Assembly: GCF_001419765.1 (NCBI RefSeq)
Contig: NZ_LIRK01000189.1
Span: forward strand, 1-37,975
Direction: 5' to 3'
Origin: Streptomyces torulosus
GTDB lineage: Bacteria; Actinomycetota; Actinomycetes; Streptomycetales; Streptomycetaceae
Length of the DNA stretch: 37,975 bases
The notes below the pieces were generated by a model. That model was not told the DNA's origin. It saw only the letters and a program-made list of their open reading frames with translations, and searched no databases. The number at the start of each line of letters is the position of its first letter. Position 1 is the stretch's first letter. Positions 7,595-15,467 of the stretch are shown piece by piece. The position numbers and the translations under genes are program-made.

Positions 7595-8404
7595 ATGAGG
7601 ACCCGTCACGTGACCGTCGGCGTGGACGGCACGATCACCGCCGTACGCGCCCTCGACCGCGCCGCGGACGAGGCAGCCCTGCGCGGCGTCGGTCTGGAGA
7701 TCGTCCACGCCGTACCGGACCTCGACGAGGCCGGGCCTGTGCTCGCGTCCGCCGCCTCACGCGTGCGTGCCCGTCGACCCGGCACGGCCGTCACCACCGT
7801 CCCGGTCCTGGGGCACTCGGCCGGCGTCCTCGCGGAACGGGGGCGGCATGCGGCACTCACCGTCGTCGGCTGCCGGGACCTCGGCGGGATCCTCGGCGCG
7901 GTGGTCGGCTCGGTGAGCGCGCGCCTGGCCGCGCACGCGCCGGGACCGCTGCTCGTCGTACGCGGCGACTCACCGATGAACAACCACGACGAGATCATCC
8001 TCGCCCTCGACGACGCCACCGACGCGGGTACGGCGGCCTACGCCTTCCAGGAGGCCGAACTGCGCCGCGCCCGTCTGCGGATCCCCCCGTTCACCACGCA
8101 CCACCCCGTGCTCCCCGTGGCGTCCCACCGGGCCAACGGGCGCTCGACCGCGCGCCCCGCGTTGGTCGCCGCACTGGCGGACCTGGGCGAACGGCACCCG
8201 ACCGTACGCGCGGACGCTCCCGGGCCGGGCTCCGCCCCGGTACGGGCCCTGGTGGACGCCACCCGCACCGCCGACCTGGTCGTGGTCGCGGCCGGTACCG
8301 CGACGCACGGCCCAGGCCGCCATCTCGGTTCCGTGGCCCGGGAACTGCTGCACCGCTCCCACTGCCCGGTGCTGATCGTGCCCGCCGGGCAGGAAACGGC
8401 ATAG
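7595..8404 (+). CDS. Divergent universal stress protein with two degenerate UspA domains
   Basis: This 269-residue protein has tandem UspA folds. The first opens VTVGVDGTITAVRALDRAA and keeps a loop-like VVGCRDLGGILGAVVGSVS. The second opens EIILALDDATDAGTAAYAF and ends VVVAAGTATHGPGRHLGSVA then CPVLIVPAG. Both nucleotide loops have lost glycines of the G-x2-G-x9-G pattern, and the whole is shorter than its neighbours, so it may not bind ATP. The ATG at 7595 has AGGAGG 8 bases upstream. It probably shares the transcript of the Usp gene before it. A strong hairpin follows its stop codon. Confidence 0.85.
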   Translation: MRTRHVTVGVDGTITAVRALDRAADEAALRGVGLEIVHAVPDLDEAGPVLASAASRVRARRPGTAVTTVPVLGHSAGVLAERGRHAALTVVGCRDLGGILGAVVGSVSARLAAHAPGPLLVVRGDSPMNNHDEIILALDDATDAGTAAYAFQEAELRRARLRIPPFTTHHPVLPVASHRANGRSTARPALVAALADLGERHPTVRADAPGPGSAPVRALVDATRTADLVVVAAGTATHGPGRHLGSVARELLHRSHCPVLIVPAGQETA

Positions 8405-8414
8405 GGAAAGGGGA

Positions 8415-8450
8415 AGCCGGGGGGCCGGGTCACCGCCCGGCCCCCCGGCT
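8415..8450. terminator. Bidirectional terminator hairpin
   Basis: A perfect 15-base stem (8415-8429 with 8436-8450) closes a 6-base loop between the convergent Usp and CBS-BON genes. It has no U-run, as is usual for high-GC actinobacteria, and could serve both directions. Confidence 0.8.
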
Positions 8451-8456
8451 CCCGGA

Positions 8457-9161
8457 TCACGTCGCCAGCGGGGAGCGGCGCGACATCCCCAGGTCCGACG
8501 GATTCGTAGAGGTGTCGTCGATCCGGTGGTTCAGCTCGGCGGAGACGTCGACGACGCCGTCCACGCCCCGGCACAGCCGCTCCACCACGGGGACCATCGA
8601 CTTGCGCTCGACGGTGCCCCGCAGCGCGACCCGCCCGTCGACCACCCGCACGGTGATCGTGTCGGGCGCGAGGCCCAGGGTCCGTACCAGAACCTCCCCG
8701 GCGATCTCCTCCCGGATGGCTGCGTCGCCGCGCAGGAAGACGCGTAGCAGGTCCGCGCGGCTGATCAGCCCCACGAGTCGTCCCGCCTCGTCGACCACCG
8801 GCAGTCGTTTGACGTGGTGGCGCTCCATGACCTGGGCGGCCTCCACCACCGTCCACTGCGGCCGGGCGGTCACGACGGGACTGTTCATCAGCCCCTCGGC
8901 CGTGGACGCCTCGGCTTTCGCCCCTGCCGCGTCCCGTGGCCGCAGCACCGGCAGCAGCCCGGCCGGATCGAGTTGGGCGGCCTCCTTGCGCAGGAGGTCC
9001 GCCTCGGAGACGACGCCGACGGGACGGTCGTCGTCGTCCACGACCGGGACGGCCGTGATGTCGTACTCGGCGAGCAGCTTGGCGATCTCCTTGAAGCCGG
9101 TGTCCCGCCGCACCCCTACGACGCGTGTGGTCATGAGGTCACTCACCATCCGGTGCCGCAT
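8457..9161 (-). CDS. CBS-pair protein with C-terminal BON domain
   Basis: This 234-residue protein has CBS 1 at about residues 8-60 (VSDLMTTRVVGVRRDTGFKE, ITAVPVVDDDDRPVGVVSEA) and CBS 2 at about 92-145 (GLMNSPVVTARPQWTVVEAA, VKRLPVVDEAGRLVGLISRA). A BON domain at about 155-215 contains VRVVDGRVALRGTVERKSMV. CBS pairs bind adenine nucleotides; the BON domain may contact membranes or ligands. CBS proteins are recurrent members of hypoxia regulons. The ATG at 9161 has AGGAGG 8-9 bases upstream. A paralogue of the same domain order lies at 18595-19305. A palindrome 75 bases upstream suggests island control. Partner unknown. Confidence 0.9.
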   Translation of the reverse strand: MRHRMVSDLMTTRVVGVRRDTGFKEIAKLLAEYDITAVPVVDDDDRPVGVVSEADLLRKEAAQLDPAGLLPVLRPRDAAGAKAEASTAEGLMNSPVVTARPQWTVVEAAQVMERHHVKRLPVVDEAGRLVGLISRADLLRVFLRGDAAIREEIAGEVLVRTLGLAPDTITVRVVDGRVALRGTVERKSMVPVVERLCRGVDGVVDVSAELNHRIDDTSTNPSDLGMSRRSPLAT

Positions 9162-9235
9162 GCCTCTCGCCTCCTGACGATGCTCGCGCTGATCTTCCTC
9201 TCTCTCACTGTCCGCCGCCGCCGGGCCCGCCCCAA

Positions 9236-9271
9236 GGGCCGTTCGGCCCCCGTACAAGGCCCGATCAGCCC
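9236..9271. promoter_or_regulatory. DevR/OsdR-like boxes upstream of the CBS-BON gene
   Basis: GGGCCGTTCGGCCC (9236-9249) is a perfect palindrome with six-base arms, 75 bases upstream of the leftward start at 9161. A weaker copy, GGCCCGATCAGCCC (9258-9271), follows 22 bases later with two mismatches. Confidence 0.6.
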
Positions 9272-9369
9272 GTATGGCCCACAGGCGGGTGTGTGTCCCG
9301 ACAGCGGTTCCCCGGAGCCAGGGCCCGCGGCCGACCTGTACCCGGGCAGTATCCGGCCCGCAGTCGACA

Positions 9370-9416
9370 GGGACCGTTCGACCCCATCGCGGGACGACGT
9401 GGGGACCGTTCGACCC
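9370..9416. promoter_or_regulatory. Two identical direct repeats upstream of the oxidase gene
   Basis: GGGACCGTTCGACCC occurs at 9370-9384 and again, identical, at 9402-9416, 32 bases apart (about three helical turns). Read as GGACC-GTTC-GACCC it is one mismatch from the island palindrome. Both copies are 125-171 bases upstream of the cytochrome oxidase start at 9541. Confidence 0.6.
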
Positions 9417-9540
9417 TATCGGGGCGGGGGGCCGGTCCGACGATCATGTGGCGGCGCCGGGATGCGCCGCGTCTCCCATGGGTACGCGCGGGCGCTTCCC
9501 GGCCCTTGAGCACATGAGCAGATGGGGAGGACGCCGTCCG

Positions 9541-11241
9541 ATGGACGAGGCGCAGCTGGACCAGGAGAAGCACACGGCGGGGGCGCGTTCGCGTCCCCCG
9601 GTCCGTGAGGAGGCCGGGGCGGCCGTCCCGGCGGAGGGGCGGTCGACGTGGGTCGACTGGCTGACGACCACCGATCACAAGAAGATCGGGACGATGTACC
9701 TGGTCACCGCGTTCGCGTTCTTCGTCGTCGGCGGCGTGATGGCCCTGATGATGCGGGCCGAACTCGCCCGCCCCGGCCTGCAGATCTTGTCGAGCGAGCA
9801 GTTCAACCAGGCGTTCACCATGCACGGCTCGATCATGCTGCTGATGTTCGCCATGCCGCTGTTCACCGGCTTCGCCAACTGGATCATGCCTTTGCAGATA
9901 GGCGCCCCGGACGTCGCCTTCCCACGGCTGAACATGCTCGCCTACTGGCTGTTCCTGTTCGGCTCGTCGATCGCCGCGTTCGGCTTCCTGACCCCGGGCG
10001 GCGCCGCCGACTTCGGCTGGTTCCTGTACGCCCCACTGTCCGACGCCGTCCACTCGCCGGGGCTCGGCGCCGACATGTGGATCATGGGCGTGGCCCTCTC
10101 GGGCTTCGGCTCGATCCTGGGCGCGGTCAACTTCATCACCACGATCATCTGCATGCGCGCACCGGGCATGACCATGTTCCGGATGCCGATCTTCACCTGG
10201 AACGTGCTGCTGACCGCGCTGCTGATCCTGCTGGTGTTCCCGGTGCTGGCCGCGGCACTGTTCGCACTGGAGTGCGACCGCAAGTTCGGCAGCCACGTCT
10301 TCGACGCGGCCAACGGCGGAGCACTGCTCTGGCAGCACCTCTTCTGGTTCTTCGGCCACCCGGAGGTGTACATCCTCGCGCTGCCGTTCTTCGGCATCGT
10401 CTCCGAGGTCATCCCGGTCTTCTCCCGCAAGCCGATGTTCGGCTACATGGGCCTGATCGGCGCCACCATCGCCATCGCCGGCCTGAGCGTGACGGTGTGG
10501 GCGCACCACATGTATGTGACGGGCGGAGTGCTGCTGCCGTTCTTCTCCTTCATGACGTTCCTGATCGCGGTGCCGACCGGCGTGAAGTTCTTCAACTGGA
10601 TCGGCACGATGTGGAAGGGCAGCCTCTCCTTCGAGACGCCGATGCTGTGGACCACCGGCTTCCTCATCACGTTCGTCTTCGGCGGTCTGACCGGGGTGAT
10701 CCTCGCGTCACCGCCGATGGACTTCCACCTGTCCGACTCGTACTTCGTGGTGGCCCACTTCCACTACACGGTGTTCGGCACGGTCGTGTACGCGATGTTC
10801 GCGGGATTCCACTTCTGGTGGCCCAAGTTCACCGGCAGGATGCTCGACGAACGCCTCGGCAAGATCACGTTCTGGACGCTCACCGTGGGCTTCCACCTCA
10901 CCTTCCTCGTCCAGCACTGGCTCGGCGCCGAGGGCATGCCCCGCCGGTACGCCGACTACCTCGCCGCGGACGGCTTCACCGCCCTCAACTCCCTGTCCAC
11001 GATCGGCTCGTTCCTCCTGGGCCTGTCGATCCTGCCGTTCTTCTACAACGTCTGGAAGACCGCGAAGTACGGCAGGAAGGTCGACGTCGACGACCCCTGG
11101 GGCTACGGCCGTTCCCTGGAGTGGGCCACGTCCTGCCCCCCGCCGCGCCACAACTTCACCTCGCTGCCACGGATCCGCTCCGAGTCGCCGGCGTTCGACC
11201 TGCACCACCCGGAGATCGCCGCGATCGAGAGGGCGGCCTGA
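9541..11241 (+). CDS. ctaD: aa3-type cytochrome c oxidase subunit I (orphan copy)
   Basis: This 566-residue integral membrane protein is the catalytic subunit of a haem-copper oxidase, which reduces O2 to water and pumps protons. Family blocks are intact: TTTDHKKIG, the haem-binding [20 protein letters not shown] (CuB His and the cross-linked Tyr), [10 protein letters not shown] (CuB His pair) and [15 protein letters not shown] (haem a3 and haem a ligands). Length is normal for actinobacterial CtaD. I chose the ATG at 9541 because GGGAGG lies 11 bases upstream; frames reaching 9274 cross the regulatory repeats. No subunit II, III or IV gene is nearby, so it must use core subunits encoded elsewhere or be an alternative isoform. 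A small membrane protein gene follows at once. Confidence 0.95.
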   Translation: MDEAQLDQEKHTAGARSRPPVREEAGAAVPAEGRSTWVDWLTTTDHKKIGTMYLVTAFAFFVVGGVMALMMRAELARPGLQILSSEQFNQAFTMHGSIMLLMFAMPLFTGFANWIMPLQIGAPDVAFPRLNMLAYWLFLFGSSIAAFGFLTPGGAADFGWFLYAPLSDAVHSPGLGADMWIMGVALSGFGSILGAVNFITTIICMRAPGMTMFRMPIFTWNVLLTALLILLVFPVLAAALFALECDRKFGSHVFDAANGGALLWQHLFWFFGHPEVYILALPFFGIVSEVIPVFSRKPMFGYMGLIGATIAIAGLSVTVWAHHMYVTGGVLLPFFSFMTFLIAVPTGVKFFNWIGTMWKGSLSFETPMLWTTGFLITFVFGGLTGVILASPPMDFHLSDSYFVVAHFHYTVFGTVVYAMFAGFHFWWPKFTGRMLDERLGKITFWTLTVGFHLTFLVQHWLGAEGMPRRYADYLAADGFTALNSLSTIGSFLLGLSILPFFYNVWKTAKYGRKVDVDDPWGYGRSLEWATSCPPPRHNFTSLPRIRSESPAFDLHHPEIAAIERAA

Positions 11242-11243
11242 AC

Positions 11244-11816
11244 GTGACGCACCCCGTCCCGGCCCTTGGCGTCGCACTGGTGGCCGCTGCCGGCTGCGTG
11301 TGGTGGCTGCCGGCCCTCGCGACGGTGCGCGCGGGGGCCGACCGTCCGGACTCCCTGCGCGGTACGTCGGCGGCCTGCCTGAGCGGCTGGGCGACGGTCG
11401 CGGGTATGGCCGTGCTGCTTCTCGTGGCCGACCCGTGGTGGGTGCCCGGTGCCGTGGCCGCGGCGGGCACCGCCACCACAGCGGGCCTGCGGATCCGCGC
11501 GGCCGTACGGCGCCGGAGCGAGGCACGGGAGGCCCTGGCGACCCAGCTGCGTGACGTCGGCAGGGCCGATCCGCGCTCCTGGCTCACGTCACGGGCGCGG
11601 ATGTACCGCGCCCGGAACCGTTTCGTCACCGTCCTCGGAGTCGGCCTGGGTGCCGCGGTGGCCTCCGCGCTCCTGCCAGTGGCCGTCGGCCCCGGACACG
11701 GCGGGACCGGCGCGACCGTCGCGGTGCCCGTCCTGCTGACGGCGCTGTTCCTCGCCGTGGCGGTCGGCCGGGCCCGAGTGGCCCGCCGGTCCTCAGGGAG
11801 CCGTCCGGGGCGGTGA
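11244..11816 (+). CDS. Small membrane protein downstream of ctaD
   Basis: This 190-residue protein is not assigned to a known family. Hydrophobic segments at about residues 5-25, 42-60, 64-82, 128-146 and 155-172 suggest four or five membrane helices, with a basic cytoplasmic stretch (RIRAAVRRRSEAREALATQL, RARMYRARNRF) in the middle. The GTG at 11244 begins 2 bases after the ctaD stop, so the two are almost certainly cotranslated. GAGAGGG inside the end of ctaD may act as its ribosome site. Position suggests an accessory role for the oxidase, but nothing in the sequence proves it. Its stop is 12 bases from the convergent oleate hydratase gene. Confidence 0.75.
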   Translation: MTHPVPALGVALVAAAGCVWWLPALATVRAGADRPDSLRGTSAACLSGWATVAGMAVLLLVADPWWVPGAVAAAGTATTAGLRIRAAVRRRSEAREALATQLRDVGRADPRSWLTSRARMYRARNRFVTVLGVGLGAAVASALLPVAVGPGHGGTGATVAVPVLLTALFLAVAVGRARVARRSSGSRPGR

Positions 11817-11828
11817 CGGCGCTCCGGG

Positions 11829-13403
11829 TCACCGCCGGTGCACGGTCTCCAGCGCGGCGACCAGTACCTGCGGGTCGTGGTGTCCCTTGTAGACGGCGGG
11901 CGGCTGCCGGTCGAGGCCGAGGAGCCGGGCCACGGCGGTCCACGCGGTCCGTACGGAGTACTCGACGGTGAACGTCGCGTCGGCGGGGACCTCGGCGAAC
12001 TGCCCGATGAACGCGAGGTTGACCGACCCCCTGGGCACCACCTCCGGCCGGTCGTCGCGCCGCCGGGCCAGGAACTGGCTGGTGGCGTACGGCATCAGGC
12101 AGGGCACGACCGTCGAGGTCGCCAGGACACGGGCCGCCACCGCCCCGTCGAGGCGCAGATGGTGCAGGACCTCTTCGAGGATCTCCCGCCCGGAGCACAT
12201 CGTCATCGGCTTCGGCGTCCGGTTGCCGGCCCGGCCGGGGTGGAGGGCGTACCCCCACCACACGCCGACACCCTCGGGCTGGTCGGGGTGGACCGGCCGG
12301 CCGTCCGCGACGATCGTGAGCAGCCACTCGGAGCCGGTGAACGTCATCGGCCCGCCGTGTCCGGCCCCGTGCCCGCCGAATTGCGCCAGTGCGTCCAGGA
12401 ACACGCCCGGATCCTCGGTGGTCACGGTGAACGACTCCACGCGAGACTCCTGGACACGCTTGTCGAACGCGTCCGGATTGCCGAAGTCGTCGCGTCCGCG
12501 GGCCAGCCGGTGCCAGAGCAGCCAGGCGTCGGAACGGGGGCGCGGCGGGCGCGGCGGTGACGTGTGCGAGCCGACGCTGAGGGCGTCGGCCATGGAGCCG
12601 TTGGTCACGAGGACCAGATCGTCGGGCGCCACGGCGATCTTCTCGTCCCGTCCCAGTCGGGACAGGGAGAGGGCCGCGACCGTGATGCCCCGGTGCCCGG
12701 GCCCGAATTCGAGGTCGACGACCCGGCACCCGGTGTGGACGGTCACCCCGCGGTCGAGCAGCCACGCCGTCAGGGGCCGTACGACGGAGTCGTACGGGTT
12801 GTAGCGGGGACGGTGCACGCCCGACAGGGTCGCGAACTCCGGGAGCAGGTGGAGGAAGCGCTTGAGGTGGCGGCGGAACTCGATGGCGCTGTGCCAGGGC
12901 TGCAGGGCGAACGTACTGCACCACAGGAACCAGAAGTTCGTGGTGAAGAAGTGCTCGCCGAAGCAGTCGCTGATCCGCCTGCCGTCCAGGTGTGCCTCGG
13001 GCGTCGCGAGGCAGCGGGCCAGGTCGAGGCGGTCCCGCTCGGAGAAGCCCGTCGAGCGGGTGTCGACGATCCTCCCGTCCTCGTCGACGAGACGCGCGAG
13101 GTCGTCCCAGGCGAACCGCTCGTGCTCGGCGAGGATCTCCTGCGTCACCGACACCGCGGGGTCGTCGAGGGAGGGGATGCCGGAGAGCAGGTCGTAGGTG
13201 CACCGGTACTCGGCCTCGAACATCAGCCCCCCGCGCACGGAGTAGCCGGTGTTCGCCGTGCCGTCGGCGTCGAGACCGCCGCCGATCCGCCGCTGCTCCT
13301 CGAACAGGTGGATGTCCGACCCGTCGAAGCCGCCGTCACGGATCAGGAACGCCGCCGCGGCGAGCGCCGCGATGCCGCTGCCCACCAGATATGCCTTCGC
13401 CAT
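11829..13403 (-). CDS. ohyA: Oleate hydratase (MCRA family, FAD-dependent)
   Basis: Oleate hydratases add water to the cis-9 double bond of oleic and related fatty acids, giving 10-hydroxy fatty acids. This 524-residue protein shows the N-terminal FAD site AYLVGSGIAALAAAAF, then FEEQRRIGGGLDADG and the substrate-domain block MFEAEYRCTYDLLSGIPSLD. Further family blocks are WFLWCSTFALQPWHSA, YNPYDSVVRPL and the C-terminal GQFAEVPADATFTVEYSVRT. It is a little short of the usual 560-600 residues; the region after GGLDADG appears complete, so the difference is spread. The ATG at 13403 has GAGGAG 7 bases upstream. A palindrome 79 bases upstream ties it to the island. Confidence 0.93.
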   Translation of the reverse strand: MAKAYLVGSGIAALAAAAFLIRDGGFDGSDIHLFEEQRRIGGGLDADGTANTGYSVRGGLMFEAEYRCTYDLLSGIPSLDDPAVSVTQEILAEHERFAWDDLARLVDEDGRIVDTRSTGFSERDRLDLARCLATPEAHLDGRRISDCFGEHFFTTNFWFLWCSTFALQPWHSAIEFRRHLKRFLHLLPEFATLSGVHRPRYNPYDSVVRPLTAWLLDRGVTVHTGCRVVDLEFGPGHRGITVAALSLSRLGRDEKIAVAPDDLVLVTNGSMADALSVGSHTSPPRPPRPRSDAWLLWHRLARGRDDFGNPDAFDKRVQESRVESFTVTTEDPGVFLDALAQFGGHGAGHGGPMTFTGSEWLLTIVADGRPVHPDQPEGVGVWWGYALHPGRAGNRTPKPMTMCSGREILEEVLHHLRLDGAVAARVLATSTVVPCLMPYATSQFLARRRDDRPEVVPRGSVNLAFIGQFAEVPADATFTVEYSVRTAWTAVARLLGLDRQPPAVYKGHHDPQVLVAALETVHRR

Positions 13404-13481
13404 CACACAACTCCTCGCGCTCGCCCGCCCGTCGGGAACGGAGCACCCCCAGCTTCTCCGGCGCCGACGCCGGCCGTCATG

Positions 13482-13540
13482 GGGCCATTGGTCACTCGTC
13501 GGGCACCCGGCGGCACACAGGACCAACGGCCCTGGGGCCC
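13482..13540. promoter_or_regulatory. DevR/OsdR-like boxes upstream of the oleate hydratase gene
   Basis: GGGCCATTGGTCAC (13482-13495) and CGGCCCTGGGGCCC (13527-13540) each have one mismatch to GGGNC-N4-GNCCC. They are 45 bases apart and lie 79-137 bases upstream of the start at 13403. Confidence 0.5.
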
Positions 13541-13609
13541 ACATCCGGTCCCGTCACGTACGCCGTGCCGTACCAGGCCCACGCCACCATGCCCGTCGGC
13601 CCCAGGCGT

Positions 13610-14347
13610 TCACCGCACCGAGCGTTCCAACGCGTCCCGGTGCTCGGAGACCCACTGCAGGGCCGCCTGGACCTGCCTCGCCGCCCCCGCGTCACGGAGC
13701 CGGGCCATGGCGGCGTCCCCCGCGTCGGCCTGGGCCTCGATGCCCCGCCGGCACCGGTCCTGCCACCACAGGATCGTGGCCACGAGACGATGCCGGTCCG
13801 GCAACTCGTAGCAGTCGACGATCAGCCTCATGCGCCGGCCCGCCTCCTCGACGTCAGTGACCGCGGGGCCGAGACCGAGGTACTGCCAGCAGACATGAGC
13901 GATGTCGTGGACGCGCGCGCCCGGCGCGGCGAGGTCCCAGTCGATGAACGCCGTTGGCCGAAGCTCGCCCCGGCATGGCTGGTAGACGGTGTTCTTGGGC
14001 GACAGGTCGTTGTGGCACACGACCTCCTGATCTCCGGCCAGCGGGGTGCCCGCCGTCAGGTCGTGGAACTCACGCACGAGCCGGGCGACCGCCGCAAGGC
14101 TCTCGTCCGACGACACGGCTGCGGGCTGAGGCGCCTCCCATGCCACATGGCCGTCGAGGTAGCTGAGAACTTCACGGCCCTCGCCGTCCGTCCCGAGATA
14201 CCGCGGCGCACCACTCCAGCCCCTGGATTCGAGCAACTTCAGCAGATCACTCACGAACTTCGTGCGAGCCGAGGCGGGACGGCGCACCGTGTCCCCGACG
14301 CGCACGACCGTGTTGACGAAACCTCCGGGCAAGGACGACTCAGGCAT
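13610..14347 (-). CDS. Aminoglycoside phosphotransferase-family kinase-like protein
   Basis: This 245-residue protein has the APH/choline-kinase fold. The catalytic loop is VCHNDLSPKNTVY, with D114 as base and N119 as metal ligand, and the DFG-like motif is FIDWDLAAPGARVHDIAH with D136. The N-terminal lobe is short: a glycine-containing turn GGFVNTVVRVGDTVRRP leads straight to the helix TKFVSDLLKLL. The substrate is unknown; many such proteins phosphorylate small metabolites rather than drugs. The ATG at 14347 has AAGGTGGG about 7 bases upstream. It is divergent from a DoxX-like gene and shares the box at 14436, 89 bases upstream. Confidence 0.85.
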   Translation of the reverse strand: MPESSLPGGFVNTVVRVGDTVRRPASARTKFVSDLLKLLESRGWSGAPRYLGTDGEGREVLSYLDGHVAWEAPQPAAVSSDESLAAVARLVREFHDLTAGTPLAGDQEVVCHNDLSPKNTVYQPCRGELRPTAFIDWDLAAPGARVHDIAHVCWQYLGLGPAVTDVEEAGRRMRLIVDCYELPDRHRLVATILWWQDRCRRGIEAQADAGDAAMARLRDAGAARQVQAALQWVSEHRDALERSVR

Positions 14348-14435
14348 CCGCCCACCTTGCCCGATCGCTGCTCCCCGTCGGTCGACCACCCCATCGCGGG
14401 GCCCCGTCCTGGAACCCGGCCCGGACCTGGCGGAG

Positions 14436-14470
14436 GGGACGTTCGGCCCGTGTCCCAGGCCCGTGGGGCC
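14436..14470. promoter_or_regulatory. DevR/OsdR-like boxes between APH and DoxX genes
   Basis: GGGACGTTCGGCCC (14436-14449) fits every fixed position of GGGNC-N4-GNCCC. AGGCCCGTGGGGCC (14457-14470) has two mismatches and is exactly 21 bases on. The first is the exact reverse complement of the box at 24027, upstream of gap. It could act on both divergent genes. Confidence 0.6.
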
Positions 14471-14573
14471 TCTCCGGCGGGCCTCGGCGACGCGGGACAT
14501 TGAAGACGCCACGACAGACGTCCACCCTCCGCGCGTCCCTCCGCGCGTCGCACCCTCGAAAGGGATGAGCATC

Positions 14574-15203
14574 ATGGCAGTGCACCACCACCCCCAGCGT
14601 CGCCCCGCGTTCCGCTTCCCGTCCCTGCGCCGCACCGGAACGGCCCCCGCCTCCGCCTCCGCCGACGAGACGACCACCGGGGCGACGGCGGTCGGCTCGT
14701 ACGTGTTCGCAGGGCTCCGCATCCTCACCGGGTTCGTCTTCCTCTGGGCGTTCCTCGACAAGACGTTCGGCTTCGGCTACGCGACCCCGTCCGGGAAGAG
14801 CTGGATCGACGGCGGTTCACCGACCGAGGGCTTCCTCAGCCACGTCGCCGTCGGCCCGATGGAGTCCACGTTCCACGACTGGGCCGGAGCCGGCTGGGCG
14901 GACTCGCTGTTCATGCTCGGACTGCTCGGCATCGGGCTCGCCCTGATCGCGGGCATCGGCCTGCGGCTCGCCGCGGTCGCCGGCACCCTGATGATGGCCC
15001 TGATGTGGGTCGCGGAATGGCCACCGGCGAAGCACCTGTCCGACGGGTCGGCGAGCATGTCGACCAACCCCTTCGCCGACTACCACCTCGTCTACGCCGT
15101 CGTCCTCGTGGCCCTGGCCGCCGCGGGAGCCGGCGCCACCTGGGGCCTCGGCAGGGCCTGGGCACGCCTGCCCTTCGTCAGCCGCCACCGCTGGCTCCTC
15201 TGA
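14574..15203 (+). CDS. DoxX-like membrane protein
   Basis: This 209-residue protein resembles the DoxX/DoxD family, small membrane subunits linked to quinone and thiol or thiosulfate redox chemistry. A soluble basic N-terminus of about 45 residues precedes helices at about 47-70 (FAGLRILTGFVFLWAFLD), 113-135 (FMLGLLGIGLALIAGIGL), 136-150 and 170-190. A family-like loop FDK-type segment, DKTFGFGYATPSGKSW, follows helix 1. The ATG at 14574 has AAAGGG about 9 bases upstream; the in-frame ATG at 14565 is too close to that site. Regulation by the phased boxes at 14436-14470 is likely. The role in the island is probably redox balance at the membrane, by inference only. Confidence 0.82.
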   Translation: MAVHHHPQRRPAFRFPSLRRTGTAPASASADETTTGATAVGSYVFAGLRILTGFVFLWAFLDKTFGFGYATPSGKSWIDGGSPTEGFLSHVAVGPMESTFHDWAGAGWADSLFMLGLLGIGLALIAGIGLRLAAVAGTLMMALMWVAEWPPAKHLSDGSASMSTNPFADYHLVYAVVLVALAAAGAGATWGLGRAWARLPFVSRHRWLL

Positions 15204-15242
15204 GAAACGACCGCTGACGGACGAAGAGGTGACGGTTCGACG

Positions 15243-15284
15243 GACCGGGGGCGCCTCCGCCAGGACGCGGGGGCGCCCCCGGTC
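15243..15284. terminator. Terminator hairpin after the DoxX-like gene
   Basis: GACCGGGGGCGCC (15243-15255) pairs fully with GGCGCCCCCGGTC (15272-15284) around a 16-base loop, 40 bases after the stop codon and before the pyruvate formate-lyase promoter region. Confidence 0.65.
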
Positions 15285-15333
15285 GTCCGCGTCGCCGACC
15301 GTCGACGGGACGTGCGCGCACCGGACTCCGACA

Positions 15334-15371
15334 GGGCCCATCGGCCCCCACCCGCGAGGGACCGATGGCGC
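15334..15371. promoter_or_regulatory. DevR/OsdR-like boxes upstream of pflBA
   Basis: GGGCCCATCGGCCC (15334-15347) fits GGGNC-N4-GNCCC fully, and GGGACCGATGGCGC (15358-15371) has one mismatch. They are 24 bases apart, ending 97 bases upstream of the pyruvate formate-lyase start. Confidence 0.55.
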
Positions 15372-15467
15372 GGCCCGGCTGCGCCGACAGACCCTCCCCG
15401 CCGCCCCCGTGCGGGACGAGCATCGAAGTGCAGAGATTCTGCGCGCGGAGCGAGGGAGTGACCGGCG

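Noticed and set aside
9274..9540. An N-terminal extension of CtaD to 9274
   Set aside because: It crosses two regulatory direct repeats and has no family resemblance; the ATG at 9541 has a ribosome site and gives normal length.
13610..14347. Antibiotic resistance gene
   Set aside because: The APH fold alone does not show drug specificity, and the context is a stress island rather than a resistance or biosynthetic cluster.
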